DNA of 41,883 nt from Phycicoccus avicenniae. GTDB taxonomy: Bacteria; Actinomycetota; Actinomycetes; Actinomycetales; Dermatophilaceae. Shown piece by piece: positions 1-9,871 of this stretch. The stretch is taken from the NCBI RefSeq assembly GCF_018139485.1, contig NZ_JAGSNF010000016.1, positions 1 through 41,883 on the forward strand. Direction: 5' to 3'. A program made the position numbers and the translations under genes. Under the pieces are notes generated by a model. It was not told the DNA's origin. It worked only from the letters and a program-made list of their open reading frames with translations, and made no database searches. Position 1 is the first letter of the stretch, and each line of letters opens with the position of its first letter.

Positions 1-1410
<1,410 letters not shown>

Positions 1411-1576
1411 GCGAAGGCTCCTTGGAGGCAGCGTGCGGTTCGGTTGACCGGCGTCGCCCATCTGGGCCGCGTGCAGCGCGAGGGTCATCACCCAAGCCGG
1501 TGGTACGCCCTTCAGGCTAGCGCAGGGCGCCGGACGGGCCCCAACCGTGACGCCCGTGCTTCGACGGGGTCGTGGC

Positions 1577-2053
1577 TCAGTCGAGTGACGCCGCCGCGTC
1601 CTCGGCGAGGTCGTCCAGGGCGGTCACCAGGGGGTCCTCGGGGTCCAGACCGTCGCCGCACGAGGTGGCCGTCGACGTCTCGGAGGGCGCCTCGAACAGC
1701 CGCCACGTGTACTCCACGGACGTGCCGTCCGCGTCCGCCTCGCAGTTTCCGTCCGGGTCACCCGTCCCGGCCGCCGACGTCGAGCCGACGGCCCGTCGCA
1801 TCGCGAGCAGCGCACCGTCCGTGAGCCGCCCGGTGGTCGAGCCGCGCTGCGACGTGAAGGTCCAGGCCCCGTCGGCCCCGACCCCGAGCGTCGACTCGCA
1901 CGGCCCCTCGGCGCACATGCCGCCCCACTCGCGTCGTTCGAGGTCGAGGAAGTCGTGCCCGGGTCCACCGGGCGCCCGCGCGCATCCCGAGAGGGTCGCC
2001 AGCAGGACTGCGATGATCGCCGTCCTGCCTCGCCACGACCCGTACCCGCTCAT
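1577..2053 (-). CDS. Putative lipoprotein, last gene of a three-gene envelope operon
   Basis: 158-residue protein of unknown function. A short basic N-terminus, a hydrophobic stretch and the lipobox LSGC (Cys24) predict a lipoprotein anchored to the outer face of the membrane. The mature part is acidic, with several cysteines ([22 protein letters not shown]) that could form disulphides. I recognise no catalytic motif. The ATG at 2053 overlaps the TGA of the upstream GT87-like gene as ATGA, which implies translational coupling and supports this start over the much longer open frame reaching back to 2950. The lipoprotein call is solid; function is unknown. Confidence 0.82.
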   Translation of the reverse strand: MSGYGSWRGRTAIIAVLLATLSGCARAPGGPGHDFLDLERREWGGMCAEGPCESTLGVGADGAWTFTSQRGSTTGRLTDGALLAMRRAVGSTSAAGTGDPDGNCEADADGTSVEYTWRLFEAPSETSTATSCGDGLDPEDPLVTALDDLAEDAAASLD

Positions 2054-2850
2054 GGCGAGGCCACCTCGGCCCGCCGGAGACGGGGAACGGCCGCCAGCAG
2101 GAGCACTGCGCTCGCCGACCACACCGGGGTGGCGAGGATCATCGCCCATGCGAGCGCGGCGGGGCGCGCTCGTCGCGCCCCCCACACGACGACCACGAGG
2201 GCCAGCGGAACCCGAACCCAGATCGGCAGGACCCGGGTCGGCGCTCCGGTGTTGCTCGAGAGGAACTCCACCCAGCGGAACCACAGGTCGGGCGCTGCGG
2301 CGAAGGAGACCGTCACGACGAGAGCCGTCCCTGCGACCGCCAGCCCGGCGGAGCGCCACTCGCGGCGCACCGCGAACCACAGAGGACCCAGCCCGGTGGT
2401 CACCTTGGTGAGGAGCGGGAACGCCCAGGCAGGGGGGTGGCGCAGACCGATGACGGCAGCGACGGCGAGGAACGGCTCGATGTTGCCGATGACGAGGGAG
2501 GGTGGGACCGCGTATGCGAGGACGAGCCACCGCCAGGCCGGAGCCATCGGCCAGAGCAGCCATACGAGGGCCGAGACGAGAAGGAGGGCCCACACGACGT
2601 AGAACGCCGGCCAGGACAGCACGGTCAGCGGGTAGATCAGCTGGGCGAAGGCCGGTGAGTAGTTGTAGGCGTCGACCGACCCCGGGCCCGCCCCGTAGAG
2701 GTCCTGGTTCCAGGCGTTCCAGTAGGCGTGCGCCGAGTCCCGACCGAGCTCGTCGAACGGACGCACCCACAGGATCCACGCGGCCGGGAGCGCTGCCAGG
2801 TACAACGCGTCCCGAGAGAGTCGTGCGAGAAGACCCCGGTCGACCGTCAC
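2050..2850 (-). CDS. GT87/DUF2029-like membrane glycosyltransferase
   Basis: 266-residue polytopic membrane protein with about seven or eight hydrophobic segments. The early sequence NYSPAFAQLIYPLTVLSW and the later region around LVIGNIEPFLAVAAVIGLR match the DUF2029/GT87 family. These are GT-C enzymes that use polyprenyl-phosphate sugars on the outer face of the membrane; mycobacterial PimE is the known example. It is shorter than the roughly 400-residue members, so the fold may be minimal. The start is 3 bases after the stop of the small membrane protein gene, and the stop overlaps the lipoprotein start. Family assignment is by motif; donor and acceptor are unknown. Confidence 0.78.
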   Translation of the reverse strand: MTVDRGLLARLSRDALYLAALPAAWILWVRPFDELGRDSAHAYWNAWNQDLYGAGPGSVDAYNYSPAFAQLIYPLTVLSWPAFYVVWALLLVSALVWLLWPMAPAWRWLVLAYAVPPSLVIGNIEPFLAVAAVIGLRHPPAWAFPLLTKVTTGLGPLWFAVRREWRSAGLAVAGTALVVTVSFAAAPDLWFRWVEFLSSNTGAPTRVLPIWVRVPLALVVVVWGARRARPAALAWAMILATPVWSASAVLLLAAVPRLRRAEVASP

Positions 2851-2853
2851 CGA

Positions 2854-3147
2854 TCAGGAGGAACGCGGGTCGTGGACCTGGCCACTCGGCGGCGGGAGGG
2901 TCTCGAAGAGCGCGTCGATCTGGTCGCCGGCCGCGAGGTAGGAGTGCCACGCCCGGGCCAGGACGACGCCCGCGACGACGACACCTGCGGCGGCGAGGAG
3001 CGCGAGACGCGGCTCCACCCCGGCGAGGACGAGCGTGGTGGCGGTGACGACTGCGAGCGCCACGAGGCGGACCCGCCGGCCCACGGCGGCGGTGCGGGTC
3101 GGCAGCGGACGGATCCGCGTGCCGTCGACGGCGACGATGTCGGTCAT
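2854..3147 (-). CDS. Small two-helix membrane protein
   Basis: 97-residue protein beginning MTDIVAVDGTRIRPLPTRT, then two closely spaced hydrophobic helices (about residues 33-70) and a soluble tail ending in PRSS. I do not recognise a family. The ATG at 3147 is chosen because GGAGA lies about eight bases upstream; an alternative start at 3189 would add 14 residues with no better signal. It is the first gene of a tight operon with the GT87-like gene (3-base gap) and the lipoprotein gene, so a role as a small partner of the glycosyltransferase is plausible but only inferred from position. Confidence 0.75.
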   Translation of the reverse strand: MTDIVAVDGTRIRPLPTRTAAVGRRVRLVALAVVTATTLVLAGVEPRLALLAAAGVVVAGVVLARAWHSYLAAGDQIDALFETLPPPSGQVHDPRSS

Positions 3148-3210
3148 GGGTGGTTCTCCGGGACGCTCGGCAGGGGGTGAGCTGCGCACAGGCTATGAGG
3201 CGCAGTCCCT

Positions 3211-3238
3211 CGACAGGCGCCCGTCGGGGCGCGTGTCG
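3211..3238 (-). terminator. Hairpin terminator after the cation diffusion facilitator gene
   Basis: Two 12-base arms (3211-3222 and 3227-3238) pair with one mismatch around a 4-base loop, about 45 bases past the stop codon at 3284. There is no U-tract, as is common in high-GC actinobacteria. It separates the transporter gene from the downstream three-gene operon. Confidence 0.55.
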
Positions 3239-3283
3239 CCCGTTCGGACGATGAGGGACTCGGCCGACCGCCCGCGGCGGGCG

Positions 3284-4297
3284 TCAGTCGCGGCCGGGGT
3301 GCGCCGCCGCCTCGCGGGGGTCCGCGTCGACTCCCGGACCGTCGAGGCTGGGCGTCCCGGGGGCCCGGTCGACGTCCGGCTCGAGGTAGACGAGCATCGT
3401 GAGGTCGGGAGCACACGCGCGGGCGGCGCGCTCCGCCTCGTCGATCGCGACTGCGACGTCCGCGGCGCGGTCACTGCCGCCGACGGCGATCTTCGCGGCG
3501 ACGAGGATCTCGTCCGGGCCGAGGTGCATCGTGCGGCTGTTGATGACGCGGTCGACGGCCTCGGGTGACTCCAGGGCCCGCAGGATCGCGTGGCGCAGCT
3601 CCGGGGAGGCGGACTCCCCGACGAGCAGGGACCCCATCTCCACCGCCAGGAAGGCGGCGATGACGACGAGCAGCACGCCGATGACGCCGGACCCGACGCC
3701 GTCCCACACCGGGTTCGCGGTGAGGACCGTGAGGCCGATGCCGAGGAAGGCCGCCGAGAGCCCGATGAGCGCCCCGAAGTCCTCGAGCAGGACGACCGGC
3801 AGCTCCGGGGACTTCGTCGAGCGGACGAACTTCAGCCACGAGCGCCGGCCCCGGACCCGGTTCGACTCACGGACGGCCGTGCGCAGGCTGAGCCCCTCCA
3901 TGACCATCGCGGCGAGGACCACGAGGAGCGGCACCCACCACCACCGGGACTCGAAGGGGTCGTAGTCGCTCTCCCCCAGCGACTCCCGGATCTTCTCGTA
4001 CGCCTCGTAGAGCGCGAAGAGACCACCGAGGACGAAGAGCATGATCGCCACGAGGAACGAGTACACGTAGCGCTGCTGGCCGTAGCCGAACGGGTGCTCC
4101 AGGGTCGCCTCGCGACTCGCCCGCCGGCTGCCGAGGAGCAGGAGGAGCTGGTTGCCCGTGTCCGCCACCGAGTGGATGGACTCGGCGAGCATCGAGGAGA
4201 ACCCGGTGAGGAGGAACGCCACGAACTTCGTGACCGCGACGCCGAGGTTCGCGAGGAACGCCGCGATGATCGCCGTCCTGCCGCTGTCATCTGCCAC
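3284..4297 (-). CDS. Cation diffusion facilitator family transporter
   Basis: 337-residue inner-membrane protein expected to export a divalent metal (Zn, Co, Mn or Fe) in exchange for protons. TM2 carries the metal-site pattern HSVAD (H42, D46), followed by GNQLLLLLGSRRA and HPFGYGQQRYVYSF. A second charged helix contains LLEDFGALIG. The C-terminal soluble part (about 230-310) is the usual cytoplasmic dimerisation domain. I place the start at the GTG at 4297 because a TAGTGT box lies 8 bases upstream and homologues begin near ADDSGRTAIIAAF; the GTG at 4309 would add four residues. It is divergent from the YbaK-type gene 57 bases away. Metal specificity cannot be read. Confidence 0.9.
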   Translation of the reverse strand: MADDSGRTAIIAAFLANLGVAVTKFVAFLLTGFSSMLAESIHSVADTGNQLLLLLGSRRASREATLEHPFGYGQQRYVYSFLVAIMLFVLGGLFALYEAYEKIRESLGESDYDPFESRWWWVPLLVVLAAMVMEGLSLRTAVRESNRVRGRRSWLKFVRSTKSPELPVVLLEDFGALIGLSAAFLGIGLTVLTANPVWDGVGSGVIGVLLVVIAAFLAVEMGSLLVGESASPELRHAILRALESPEAVDRVINSRTMHLGPDEILVAAKIAVGGSDRAADVAVAIDEAERAARACAPDLTMLVYLEPDVDRAPGTPSLDGPGVDADPREAAAHPGRD

Positions 4298-4305
4298 GTC
4301 CGACG

Positions 4306-4311
4306 ACACTA
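4306..4311 (-). promoter_or_regulatory. -10 box (TAGTGT), probable leaderless promoter
   Basis: TAGTGT on the minus strand ends 8 bases before the GTG at 4297, and no Shine-Dalgarno sequence is visible. It shares a short divergent region with the box at 4343-4348. Confidence 0.5.
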
Positions 4312-4342
4312 GCGTCGGGCCCGTCCCGGCGGGGCCGTCGCC

Positions 4343-4348
4343 TAGCGT
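4343..4348 (+). promoter_or_regulatory. -10 box (TAGCGT), probable leaderless promoter
   Basis: TAGCGT is followed by six bases and then the ATG at 4355, with no ribosome binding site. This spacing places the transcript start on or next to the start codon. Confidence 0.55.
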
Positions 4349-4354
4349 GGGTCC

Positions 4355-4891
4355 ATGCCGACCCCCCGCGGAACCCTGACCTGGAGCCCCGCCGCCGAGC
4401 GGCCCGACCTGCTGGCGCACCCCGTCGCGGAGGCGGCGGGCGCCTTCCCGTCGGCCGAGGTCGCCGAGATCGACCCGACGCTCGCCGACACCGCCGCCCT
4501 CTGCGACGCCTACGACGTGAGCCTCGGGGCCAGCGCCAACTGCGTCGTCGTCAGGGCGAAGCGGGCCGGCGTCGAGACCTACGCCGCCGTCATGGTGCTC
4601 GCGACGCACCGGGCGGACGTCAACGGCGTCGTCCGCAAGCACCTCGGTGCCCGCAAGATCTCCTTCGCCCCGCACGACGACGCCGTGGGCCTCACCGGCA
4701 TGGAGTTCGGCGGGATCACCCCCGTCGGCCTGCCCGCCGACTGGCCCGTCCTCGTCGACGCCGCGGTGCTCGAGGCCGGCGACGTCGTCATCGGCAGCGG
4801 CCTGCGCCGCAGCAAGGTCCTGCTCCCCGGGGCGGACCTGCTGCGCCTGCCCGGGGCGGAGCGGCTCGACCTCGCCCAGCCCGCCGGCTGA
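4355..4891 (+). CDS. YbaK/ProX-type aminoacyl-tRNA editing domain protein
   Basis: 178-residue stand-alone YbaK/aminoacyl-tRNA deacylase domain. Such proteins hydrolyse mischarged tRNAs, for example Cys-tRNA(Pro) or Ala-tRNA(Pro), in the cytoplasm. Family marks are the strand-rich core CVVVRAKRAGVETYAAVMV, the RADVNGVVRKHLGARKISF segment and the conserved MEFGGITPVGLP turn, followed by SGLRRSKVLLPG. The start is the ATG directly downstream of a TAGCGT box. The next gene, at 4932, is 40 bases away on the same strand and may be co-transcribed. The exact tRNA substrate is not predictable. Confidence 0.87.
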   Translation: MPTPRGTLTWSPAAERPDLLAHPVAEAAGAFPSAEVAEIDPTLADTAALCDAYDVSLGASANCVVVRAKRAGVETYAAVMVLATHRADVNGVVRKHLGARKISFAPHDDAVGLTGMEFGGITPVGLPADWPVLVDAAVLEAGDVVIGSGLRRSKVLLPGADLLRLPGAERLDLAQPAG

Positions 4892-4931
4892 CCCCGGTGT
4901 GAGGGCGGGCCCGTCCGGGTAGGGGTCCGGC

Positions 4932-5240
4932 ATGACTCATCGCACGCCGGACCCGGAGACCCCCGAGGAGCGGACGCGGCGGCTCGCCGACGAGGCGCAG
5001 GCCGCGGCCGAGGAGCGCGAGGCCGAGAAGCCCGCCCGCGAGTGGCAGGAGCAGTACGACCGGATCGCCGACATGCAGGCGGGCCAGATGGAGAAGGCCG
5101 AGGCCATGGGCGACCGCGTCGAGGAGTCCATCCCGCCTCCGGACCCGGAGACGGACGAGAGCCCGGGCGTCATCGCCAAGCGACCGCCCGGCGAGGCGCG
5201 GGAGGCATCGACCGGGAAGCGGGACCCCGGCACCGGCTGA
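4932..5240 (+). CDS. Small charged hypothetical protein
   Basis: 102-residue hydrophilic protein, rich in Glu, Arg and Ala (RRLADEAQAAAEEREAEKPA) and likely to form one long helix or coiled coil over residues 10-65, with a proline-rich acidic tail. I recognise no family. Its codon use resembles its neighbours, and it sits 40 bases after the YbaK-type gene on the same strand. The start is supported only by a weak TAGGGG box 6 bases upstream of the ATG. The stop is 7 bases from the stop of the convergent HNH gene. It is probably real, but the function is unknown. Confidence 0.65.
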   Translation: MTHRTPDPETPEERTRRLADEAQAAAEEREAEKPAREWQEQYDRIADMQAGQMEKAEAMGDRVEESIPPPDPETDESPGVIAKRPPGEAREASTGKRDPGTG

Positions 5241-5247
5241 GGCCGGG

Positions 5248-6915
5248 TCAGAACGGCGGCGGGTCGTTCGCCCCGGACCACGCGGCCCGTCGGCTCACCC
5301 GCCGGTGGCGGCACCGGCCGTGGCGCAGGTCGAGCACGACCGGCCGGGGTCGCCGGTCCGACAGCACGTCCACCGTCGACTCCAGGACGCTGAACCGGCC
5401 GACCGGCTCGACGGGAGCGCTGGGGTGCCACGTCGGGGCGTCGGCCGGCGTCGTGAGGACGACCGTCTCGAGGACGTCCGGGGGATGCGTCGTCCGCTCC
5501 CGCCCGGTCGGGTCGCGCCAGACGGCGACGGCACCCCGGAGGAGCCGGAGCGACCACCCCGGCCGCTGCTTGACCCGGTGGTGCCGGCGGCAGAGGCAGA
5601 GGAGGTTGTCGGCGCTCGTGGGGCCGCCGGGCCACGGGCGGACGTGGTCGAGGTCGCAGGACCGCGCCGCGACCGAGCACCCGGGGAACCGGCAGCGGCC
5701 GTCCCGGGCGCGGACGAGGTCGGCTAGGGCCCGGCTCGGCCGGTAGGCGGGTGTCGCGTGGGTGGCGCCGACGTCGACGCGGGCGCCCGTCGTCCGGTCG
5801 CAGACGACCGGCGCCTCCGCGGGGGTCCGCTCCGCCAGCCACCGGCCGTCGACGAGCGCCGGCTCCCCCGGCAGGAGGCCGTGGACCTGGACGAGCCGCT
5901 CCCGCGCGTCGTCGACCGACGCCGACCGGGCCGCGGGCGCCGGGTGCCAACCCTTCGCGTCCCGGCGCTCCGCGTCCCCGCCGTCCGCGTCCGCCCCCTC
6001 CGCGTCCGCCTCCAGGACGTCGGCACGGTCCGCGCCCGCACCCCGGGGGTCCCCCGCGTCACCGACGCCGTCGTCCGGCACCGCGACGTGCACGACGACC
6101 TCGACGCTGGCGTTCCCCACCACGAGGTCGGTGAGGGCCTGCCCACGCGCCTGCTCGAGGGTGGTGCACCGTCCGGCGGCGACGTGGTCGTGGGCGAGCC
6201 CGTCGATGGCGGCCCACGCCCGGGCCGCCTGCTCCGACGGGAAGACGCCCTGCCACACGTCGACACCGGGCTCCCCCGCCCACCGTCGCAGCCCGCACTC
6301 GCCGCGGGCGCGTCGGGAACGCTCGCGCAGGAGGTCCGGGGAGATGCGGGCGATCGCGCGCCGGCAGCGGCGGCGCAGGGTCGGACCGTCGTCGCGACCG
6401 AGGAACGGGTCGAGGACGGCGACGACGGCCTCGGCGACCTCACCCGGGGCCTCCGCCAGCTCCTCGACGACGAGGTCGGCCCGCCGGGGGTCGAGGCGCC
6501 CGTCGAGCATCGCGGCGTGCAGGCCCGCGAACCCGGTGCCGGCGGGCAGCCCGGGTCGCCCGGCGGGGTGCGGGCGACGCTGCGCCGCGAGCCGGACCGC
6601 CGAGTCGACGCGGCGCTGCGCCTGGGCGTGCGACGCGCCGAGGGCGGGGGCGAGCAGGTCCGCGGCGTCGAGCGTGACGACCCCGGGGAGGTGGACCACC
6701 TCGGAGAGCGTGCCGTCCTCGGTCTCGACGACCTCGCGGCGTGCGACCTCGGCGACGGCCCGGTCCTGCACCGCCGCGGCGATGTCGACCAGGCGCTGGC
6801 AGTCGGCGGCCACCGCGGCCCAACCACCCCGGTCATCGGCCCGCGACAGCCCACGCGCGACGCTCTCGCACCCCTCGCGCAGCCGGTCGGCCAGGGCCGT
6901 CGTCGCCCCGCCCAC
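5248..6915 (-). CDS. DUF222 / HNH endonuclease (13E12-repeat type)
   Basis: About 555 residues. The N-terminal helical DUF222 region (roughly 1-250) is followed by a low-complexity Asp/Ala/Gly linker (DNA 5955-6030, made of short in-frame repeats). A C-terminal HNH nuclease domain follows, with CRFPGC, then CDLDHVRPWPGG, NLLCLCRRHHRVK and PGW. The paired cysteines and the DH...N...H set are intact, so the nuclease fold looks functional. Such genes are abundant in actinobacteria, related to the mycobacterial 13E12 family, and mostly uncharacterised. The GTG at 6915 is the first plausible start after the promoter at 6960-6988; a purine-rich GGAGGGGG lies about 25 bases upstream of it, farther than usual, so the start is uncertain. 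Confidence 0.85.
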   Translation of the reverse strand: MGGATTALADRLREGCESVARGLSRADDRGGWAAVAADCQRLVDIAAAVQDRAVAEVARREVVETEDGTLSEVVHLPGVVTLDAADLLAPALGASHAQAQRRVDSAVRLAAQRRPHPAGRPGLPAGTGFAGLHAAMLDGRLDPRRADLVVEELAEAPGEVAEAVVAVLDPFLGRDDGPTLRRRCRRAIARISPDLLRERSRRARGECGLRRWAGEPGVDVWQGVFPSEQAARAWAAIDGLAHDHVAAGRCTTLEQARGQALTDLVVGNASVEVVVHVAVPDDGVGDAGDPRGAGADRADVLEADAEGADADGGDAERRDAKGWHPAPAARSASVDDARERLVQVHGLLPGEPALVDGRWLAERTPAEAPVVCDRTTGARVDVGATHATPAYRPSRALADLVRARDGRCRFPGCSVAARSCDLDHVRPWPGGPTSADNLLCLCRRHHRVKQRPGWSLRLLRGAVAVWRDPTGRERTTHPPDVLETVVLTTPADAPTWHPSAPVEPVGRFSVLESTVDVLSDRRPRPVVLDLRHGRCRHRRVSRRAAWSGANDPPPF

Positions 6916-6959
6916 CGCGCCGGTCGTCGTGTCCGTCGGGCCCCCTCCCCTGTGACTTA

Positions 6960-6988
6960 ATCGTACACCTGTTCGTGCCGGTCGGCAA
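6960..6988 (-). promoter_or_regulatory. Sigma70-like promoter of the HNH gene
   Basis: On the minus strand, TTGCCG (6983-6988), a 17-base spacer and TACGAT (6960-6965) form the best vegetative-type promoter in this part of the window. Transcription would begin near 6953, giving a leader of about 38 bases before the GTG at 6915. Confidence 0.6.
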
Positions 6989-7039
6989 GACCCGAGCCCT
7001 CCGGACATCGGTGCGCCGCACCGCTTCTCGACGGAGCCG

Positions 7040-7687
7040 TCAGCGTCCGAGACCCGCGTCCCGCGCCCGGATGATCGCCGCCGCGCGGTCCGCCGCGTGC
7101 AGCTTCGTGAGGACCGCCGACACGTGGTTGCGGACGGTCTTGCCGGACAGGAAGAGCCGCTCCGCGATCTGGCCGTTCGACAGGCCCGCCGCGACGAGGT
7201 CGAGGATCTCCCTCTCCCGCGGCGACAGCTCCGGGAACGGCTCGGCCGCGCCGCCACGCGGTCGGGCGAAGAACTCCGCGATCCGGCCCGCGAGGACTGC
7301 CCCGAAGACGACGCCGCCGGCGGCCACCGTCGTCACGGCGCGGACCACCTCGTCCGGCTCCGCCCCCTTGAGGAGGTAGCCCCGCGCCCCCGCCCGCACG
7401 GCGTCGAAGATCGTCGCGTCCTCCTCGGACATCGTGAGGACGACGACGCCGACGTGCGGGTGGCTCACCGCGAGCCGCCGGGTGGCCTCGATGCCGTCGA
7501 GGTCGGGCATCGCGACGTCCATGACGACGACGTCGGGACGCAGCTCGGCGACCCGACGCAGGGCCTCGGCGCCGGTCGCGGCCGTCCCGAGCACCCTGAC
7601 CTCGTCGATCGTCGCGAGCAGCGCGGCGAACCCCTCGCGGAAGACCGGGTGGTCGTCGACGACGAGCACCCCGACCGGCCCGCTCAC
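7040..7687 (-). CDS. NarL/LuxR-family response regulator
   Basis: 215-residue two-component response regulator. The receiver domain (about 5-120) has the acidic pair DD11-12, the phospho-acceptor Asp57 in VVVMDVAMPDLDG, the conserved Thr in VVLTMS and Lys in GYLLKGAEPDE. A LuxR-type helix-turn-helix (about 150-212) contains LSPREREILDLVAAGLSNGQIAERLFLSGKTVRNHVSAVLTKL-like sequence. The GTG at 7687 overlaps the kinase stop as GTGA, so the two are translationally coupled and co-transcribed. The likely targets are its own operon and the divergent membrane protein gene at 10034, through the GGGAC/GTCCC array at 9872-10005. The signal is unknown. Confidence 0.93.
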   Translation of the reverse strand: MSGPVGVLVVDDHPVFREGFAALLATIDEVRVLGTAATGAEALRRVAELRPDVVVMDVAMPDLDGIEATRRLAVSHPHVGVVVLTMSEEDATIFDAVRAGARGYLLKGAEPDEVVRAVTTVAAGGVVFGAVLAGRIAEFFARPRGGAAEPFPELSPREREILDLVAAGLSNGQIAERLFLSGKTVRNHVSAVLTKLHAADRAAAIIRARDAGLGR

Positions 7688-9849
7688 CCCGTCACCTCCG
7701 CGACGGGCACGACCGACCGCGCGCCCACCCCGGGTCCCAGCGGCAGCACCGCGCGCACCCGCGTCCCCGGCGAGGCGTCGGACACCTCGCACCGCCCGCC
7801 CAGCTCGGCCGCGCGCTCGCGGAGGGCGACGAGGCCCACCCCGGCCGGGGTCCCCGCGGGGATGCCGACGCCGTCGTCGACGACCTCGACGACGAGCCCC
7901 TCCGACCCCGGCGCCAGCCTGACGTGGGCCTCGGCCGCCCCGGCGTGCCGGGCGACGTTCGTCAGCGCCTCGGCGACGATCCGGTAGGCCGCCACCTCCA
8001 CCGCGGCCGGCAGCCCGACGAGGTCACCCTCGGAGCGCACCAGGACGGCGGTCGTCGGTGACGCGTCCCGGGCGAGCCGCTCGACGGCACCGACGAGCCC
8101 GACCTCGTCGAGGGCGGGAGGACGCAGCCCGTGGACGAGCCGGCGCACCTCGGTGAGCATGCCGGTGACGTCGGCCCGGGCCCGCACGAGCACCTCGTCG
8201 GCGGCGGCCGGGTCCTTGCGGGCCTGGATCCGGGCGGTGTCGATGCGGGACGCGACGGCCGCGAGCATCGGCCCGAGGCCGTCGTGGAGGTCGCGGCGCA
8301 GCCGTCGTCGCTCCTCCTCGACCGCCGTGACGATATCCTCCCGGCTGCGCTGGAGCTCGTCGGCGAGCAGGCTCGTGCGGACCGCGGCGGCGGCTTGGCG
8401 GACGACGTCGGCGAGCAGCCGCTCCTCGGCGGCTCGCAGCCGGCCCGGGACCCCGCGGGCGGGCAGCAGCAGCCGTCCGATGGCCTCGCCGCGGTAGGTC
8501 ACGGGCAGCGCGCGGGTCGCGTCGGGACGGTCCCCGTGCTCGACGAGCACCGTGCGGCCGTCGCCGTACCCGACCTCGACGCCCACCCAGCGGACCCGGA
8601 CCGCCCGGGCGACGGCGCGCGCCACTTCGGCGAGCTCGGCCTCCGCCCCCCGCGAGTGCTCCAGCCCCCGGGCCAGCCCGGCGACGACGTCGTACGGGTC
8701 CTGCCGCCCGCCGAGGAGCCGGCCCAGGACCCGGGCCAGCCGGGTCCGCAGGGGCAGCCAGGCCGCGACCGTGACGACGACCGCGACGACGAGCACCTCC
8801 CGCTGCTGCACCCGGTCCCCGAGCAGCCACGACGCCCCGCCGAGCACCGCGAGGTCGACGAGGACGGTGACGACGACGGGCACCGCGACGACGAGGGTGT
8901 CGACGAGCAGCCGGTCGACGTCGACGACGTCCGGCTCGACGACCGCGACGACGACCGCCGCCGCGGTGACGGCGACGACGACCGTCACCCCGATCGTCCC
9001 GAGCCCGGGGACCACGGTGACGACGACCATGACGAGGAGGTCCACGACCGCCGCCCACAGCAGCCACCGCCCCTGTGCGCGGACCCGTCCCGAGGCCCGC
9101 CGGTGCCGCAGCACGACGAGCACGAGCGCCGGGAGGAGCGCGAGCGGGACGAGGAGGCGCGCGACGAGGAAGGCGCCTTCGTACAGGTCGTCCGGCAGCG
9201 GCAGGGCGAGCGGGTCGAGGGCGAGCGCGGCGAGCGGCGCGGGCATCGCACCCGCCCCGGACGCGCGCTGGGCGACCTCGGACGGGATCGTGAGGAGGAC
9301 GAGGACGAGGGCGCCACTGGCCGCGACCGAGGCCACGGCGAGCCATCGCAGCCGTCCGCGCGGCCAGTGCCCGTCGGGGAAGAGCGCGAGGACGAGCGGG
9401 ACCCCCACGAGCAGACCCGCCCCGAGCCGCTGGAAGACGAAGAAGGCGGCCGACGCCCCCGGCAGGGCGGGCTCGGACGCGGTCGCCAGGGCCAACCATG
9501 CGGCGGCGACCTCGTCGAGCGCCCACCAGAGCCCGAGCACCCCGAGGACGAGGGCCAGCCGGTTGCCCGGCCGGCGTGCGGCGACGACGGCGCCCGCCGC
9601 GGCGAGGAGCACCCCTGGGACCCCGGCGGTCCACGTCGCGTCGAGCCCGATCCGCACCCGGTGCCCGGCGGGGACCCGCAGCTCGAGGAGGAGGGCGAGC
9701 ACCGCGCACCCGACGGCCACCGCGAGCAGGACCCGGGCCACGGTTCGAGCGCGGCGGGCGGCCGGCGGGTCCGCCGGGACCCGTCCCGGCGCCCGCTCGG
9801 GACCGACCTCCTGCTCGGGGCCCACCCACGGGGCCGTGCTCTCGCTCAC
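7684..9849 (-). CDS. Membrane sensor histidine kinase (HisKA_3 type)
   Basis: 721-residue sensor kinase partner of the regulator at 7040. The N-terminal 370 residues hold about ten hydrophobic segments. A GAF-like region (about 385-495) follows, then the HisKA_3 dimerisation and phospho-acceptor helix RRDLHDGLGPML with His522, and a HATPase_c domain with the N box EALTNVARHAG (627-637) and G boxes DDGVGIP and GVGLVALRERA. The long membrane part suggests sensing of a membrane or lipid state, which is inference. The GTG at 9849 lacks a good ribosome binding site; an in-frame ATG about 66 bases upstream (near 9915) would start inside the operator array, so the start is uncertain. Confidence 0.9.
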   Translation of the reverse strand: MSESTAPWVGPEQEVGPERAPGRVPADPPAARRARTVARVLLAVAVGCAVLALLLELRVPAGHRVRIGLDATWTAGVPGVLLAAAGAVVAARRPGNRLALVLGVLGLWWALDEVAAAWLALATASEPALPGASAAFFVFQRLGAGLLVGVPLVLALFPDGHWPRGRLRWLAVASVAASGALVLVLLTIPSEVAQRASGAGAMPAPLAALALDPLALPLPDDLYEGAFLVARLLVPLALLPALVLVVLRHRRASGRVRAQGRWLLWAAVVDLLVMVVVTVVPGLGTIGVTVVVAVTAAAVVVAVVEPDVVDVDRLLVDTLVVAVPVVVTVLVDLAVLGGASWLLGDRVQQREVLVVAVVVTVAAWLPLRTRLARVLGRLLGGRQDPYDVVAGLARGLEHSRGAEAELAEVARAVARAVRVRWVGVEVGYGDGRTVLVEHGDRPDATRALPVTYRGEAIGRLLLPARGVPGRLRAAEERLLADVVRQAAAAVRTSLLADELQRSREDIVTAVEEERRRLRRDLHDGLGPMLAAVASRIDTARIQARKDPAAADEVLVRARADVTGMLTEVRRLVHGLRPPALDEVGLVGAVERLARDASPTTAVLVRSEGDLVGLPAAVEVAAYRIVAEALTNVARHAGAAEAHVRLAPGSEGLVVEVVDDGVGIPAGTPAGVGLVALRERAAELGGRCEVSDASPGTRVRAVLPLGPGVGARSVVPVAEVTG

Positions 9850-9871
9850 GCGAGAAGAGTGCCGCACCCGG

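Noticed and set aside
1411-1576. Possible SAH riboswitch in front of ahcY
   Set aside because: The gap is long enough, but I could not find the conserved SAH-riboswitch core or its pseudoknot partners. Only a weak promoter and a good ribosome binding site are visible.
1577-2950. 457-codon open frame on the minus strand covering the lipoprotein and most of the GT87-like gene
   Set aside because: Only the part from 2053 downward has protein-like composition, with a lipobox. The upstream part is an out-of-frame shadow of the GT87-like gene.
5955-6030. Short GC-rich direct repeats, considered as a CRISPR-like or mobile signal
   Set aside because: They are in-frame micro-repeats coding a low-complexity Asp/Ala/Gly linker between the DUF222 and HNH domains. 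There are no uniform repeats or spacers.
5248-6915. Prophage or intron remnant around the HNH gene
   Set aside because: No integrase, capsid, attachment site or intron structure accompanies it. DUF222/HNH genes are scattered widely in actinobacterial chromosomes.
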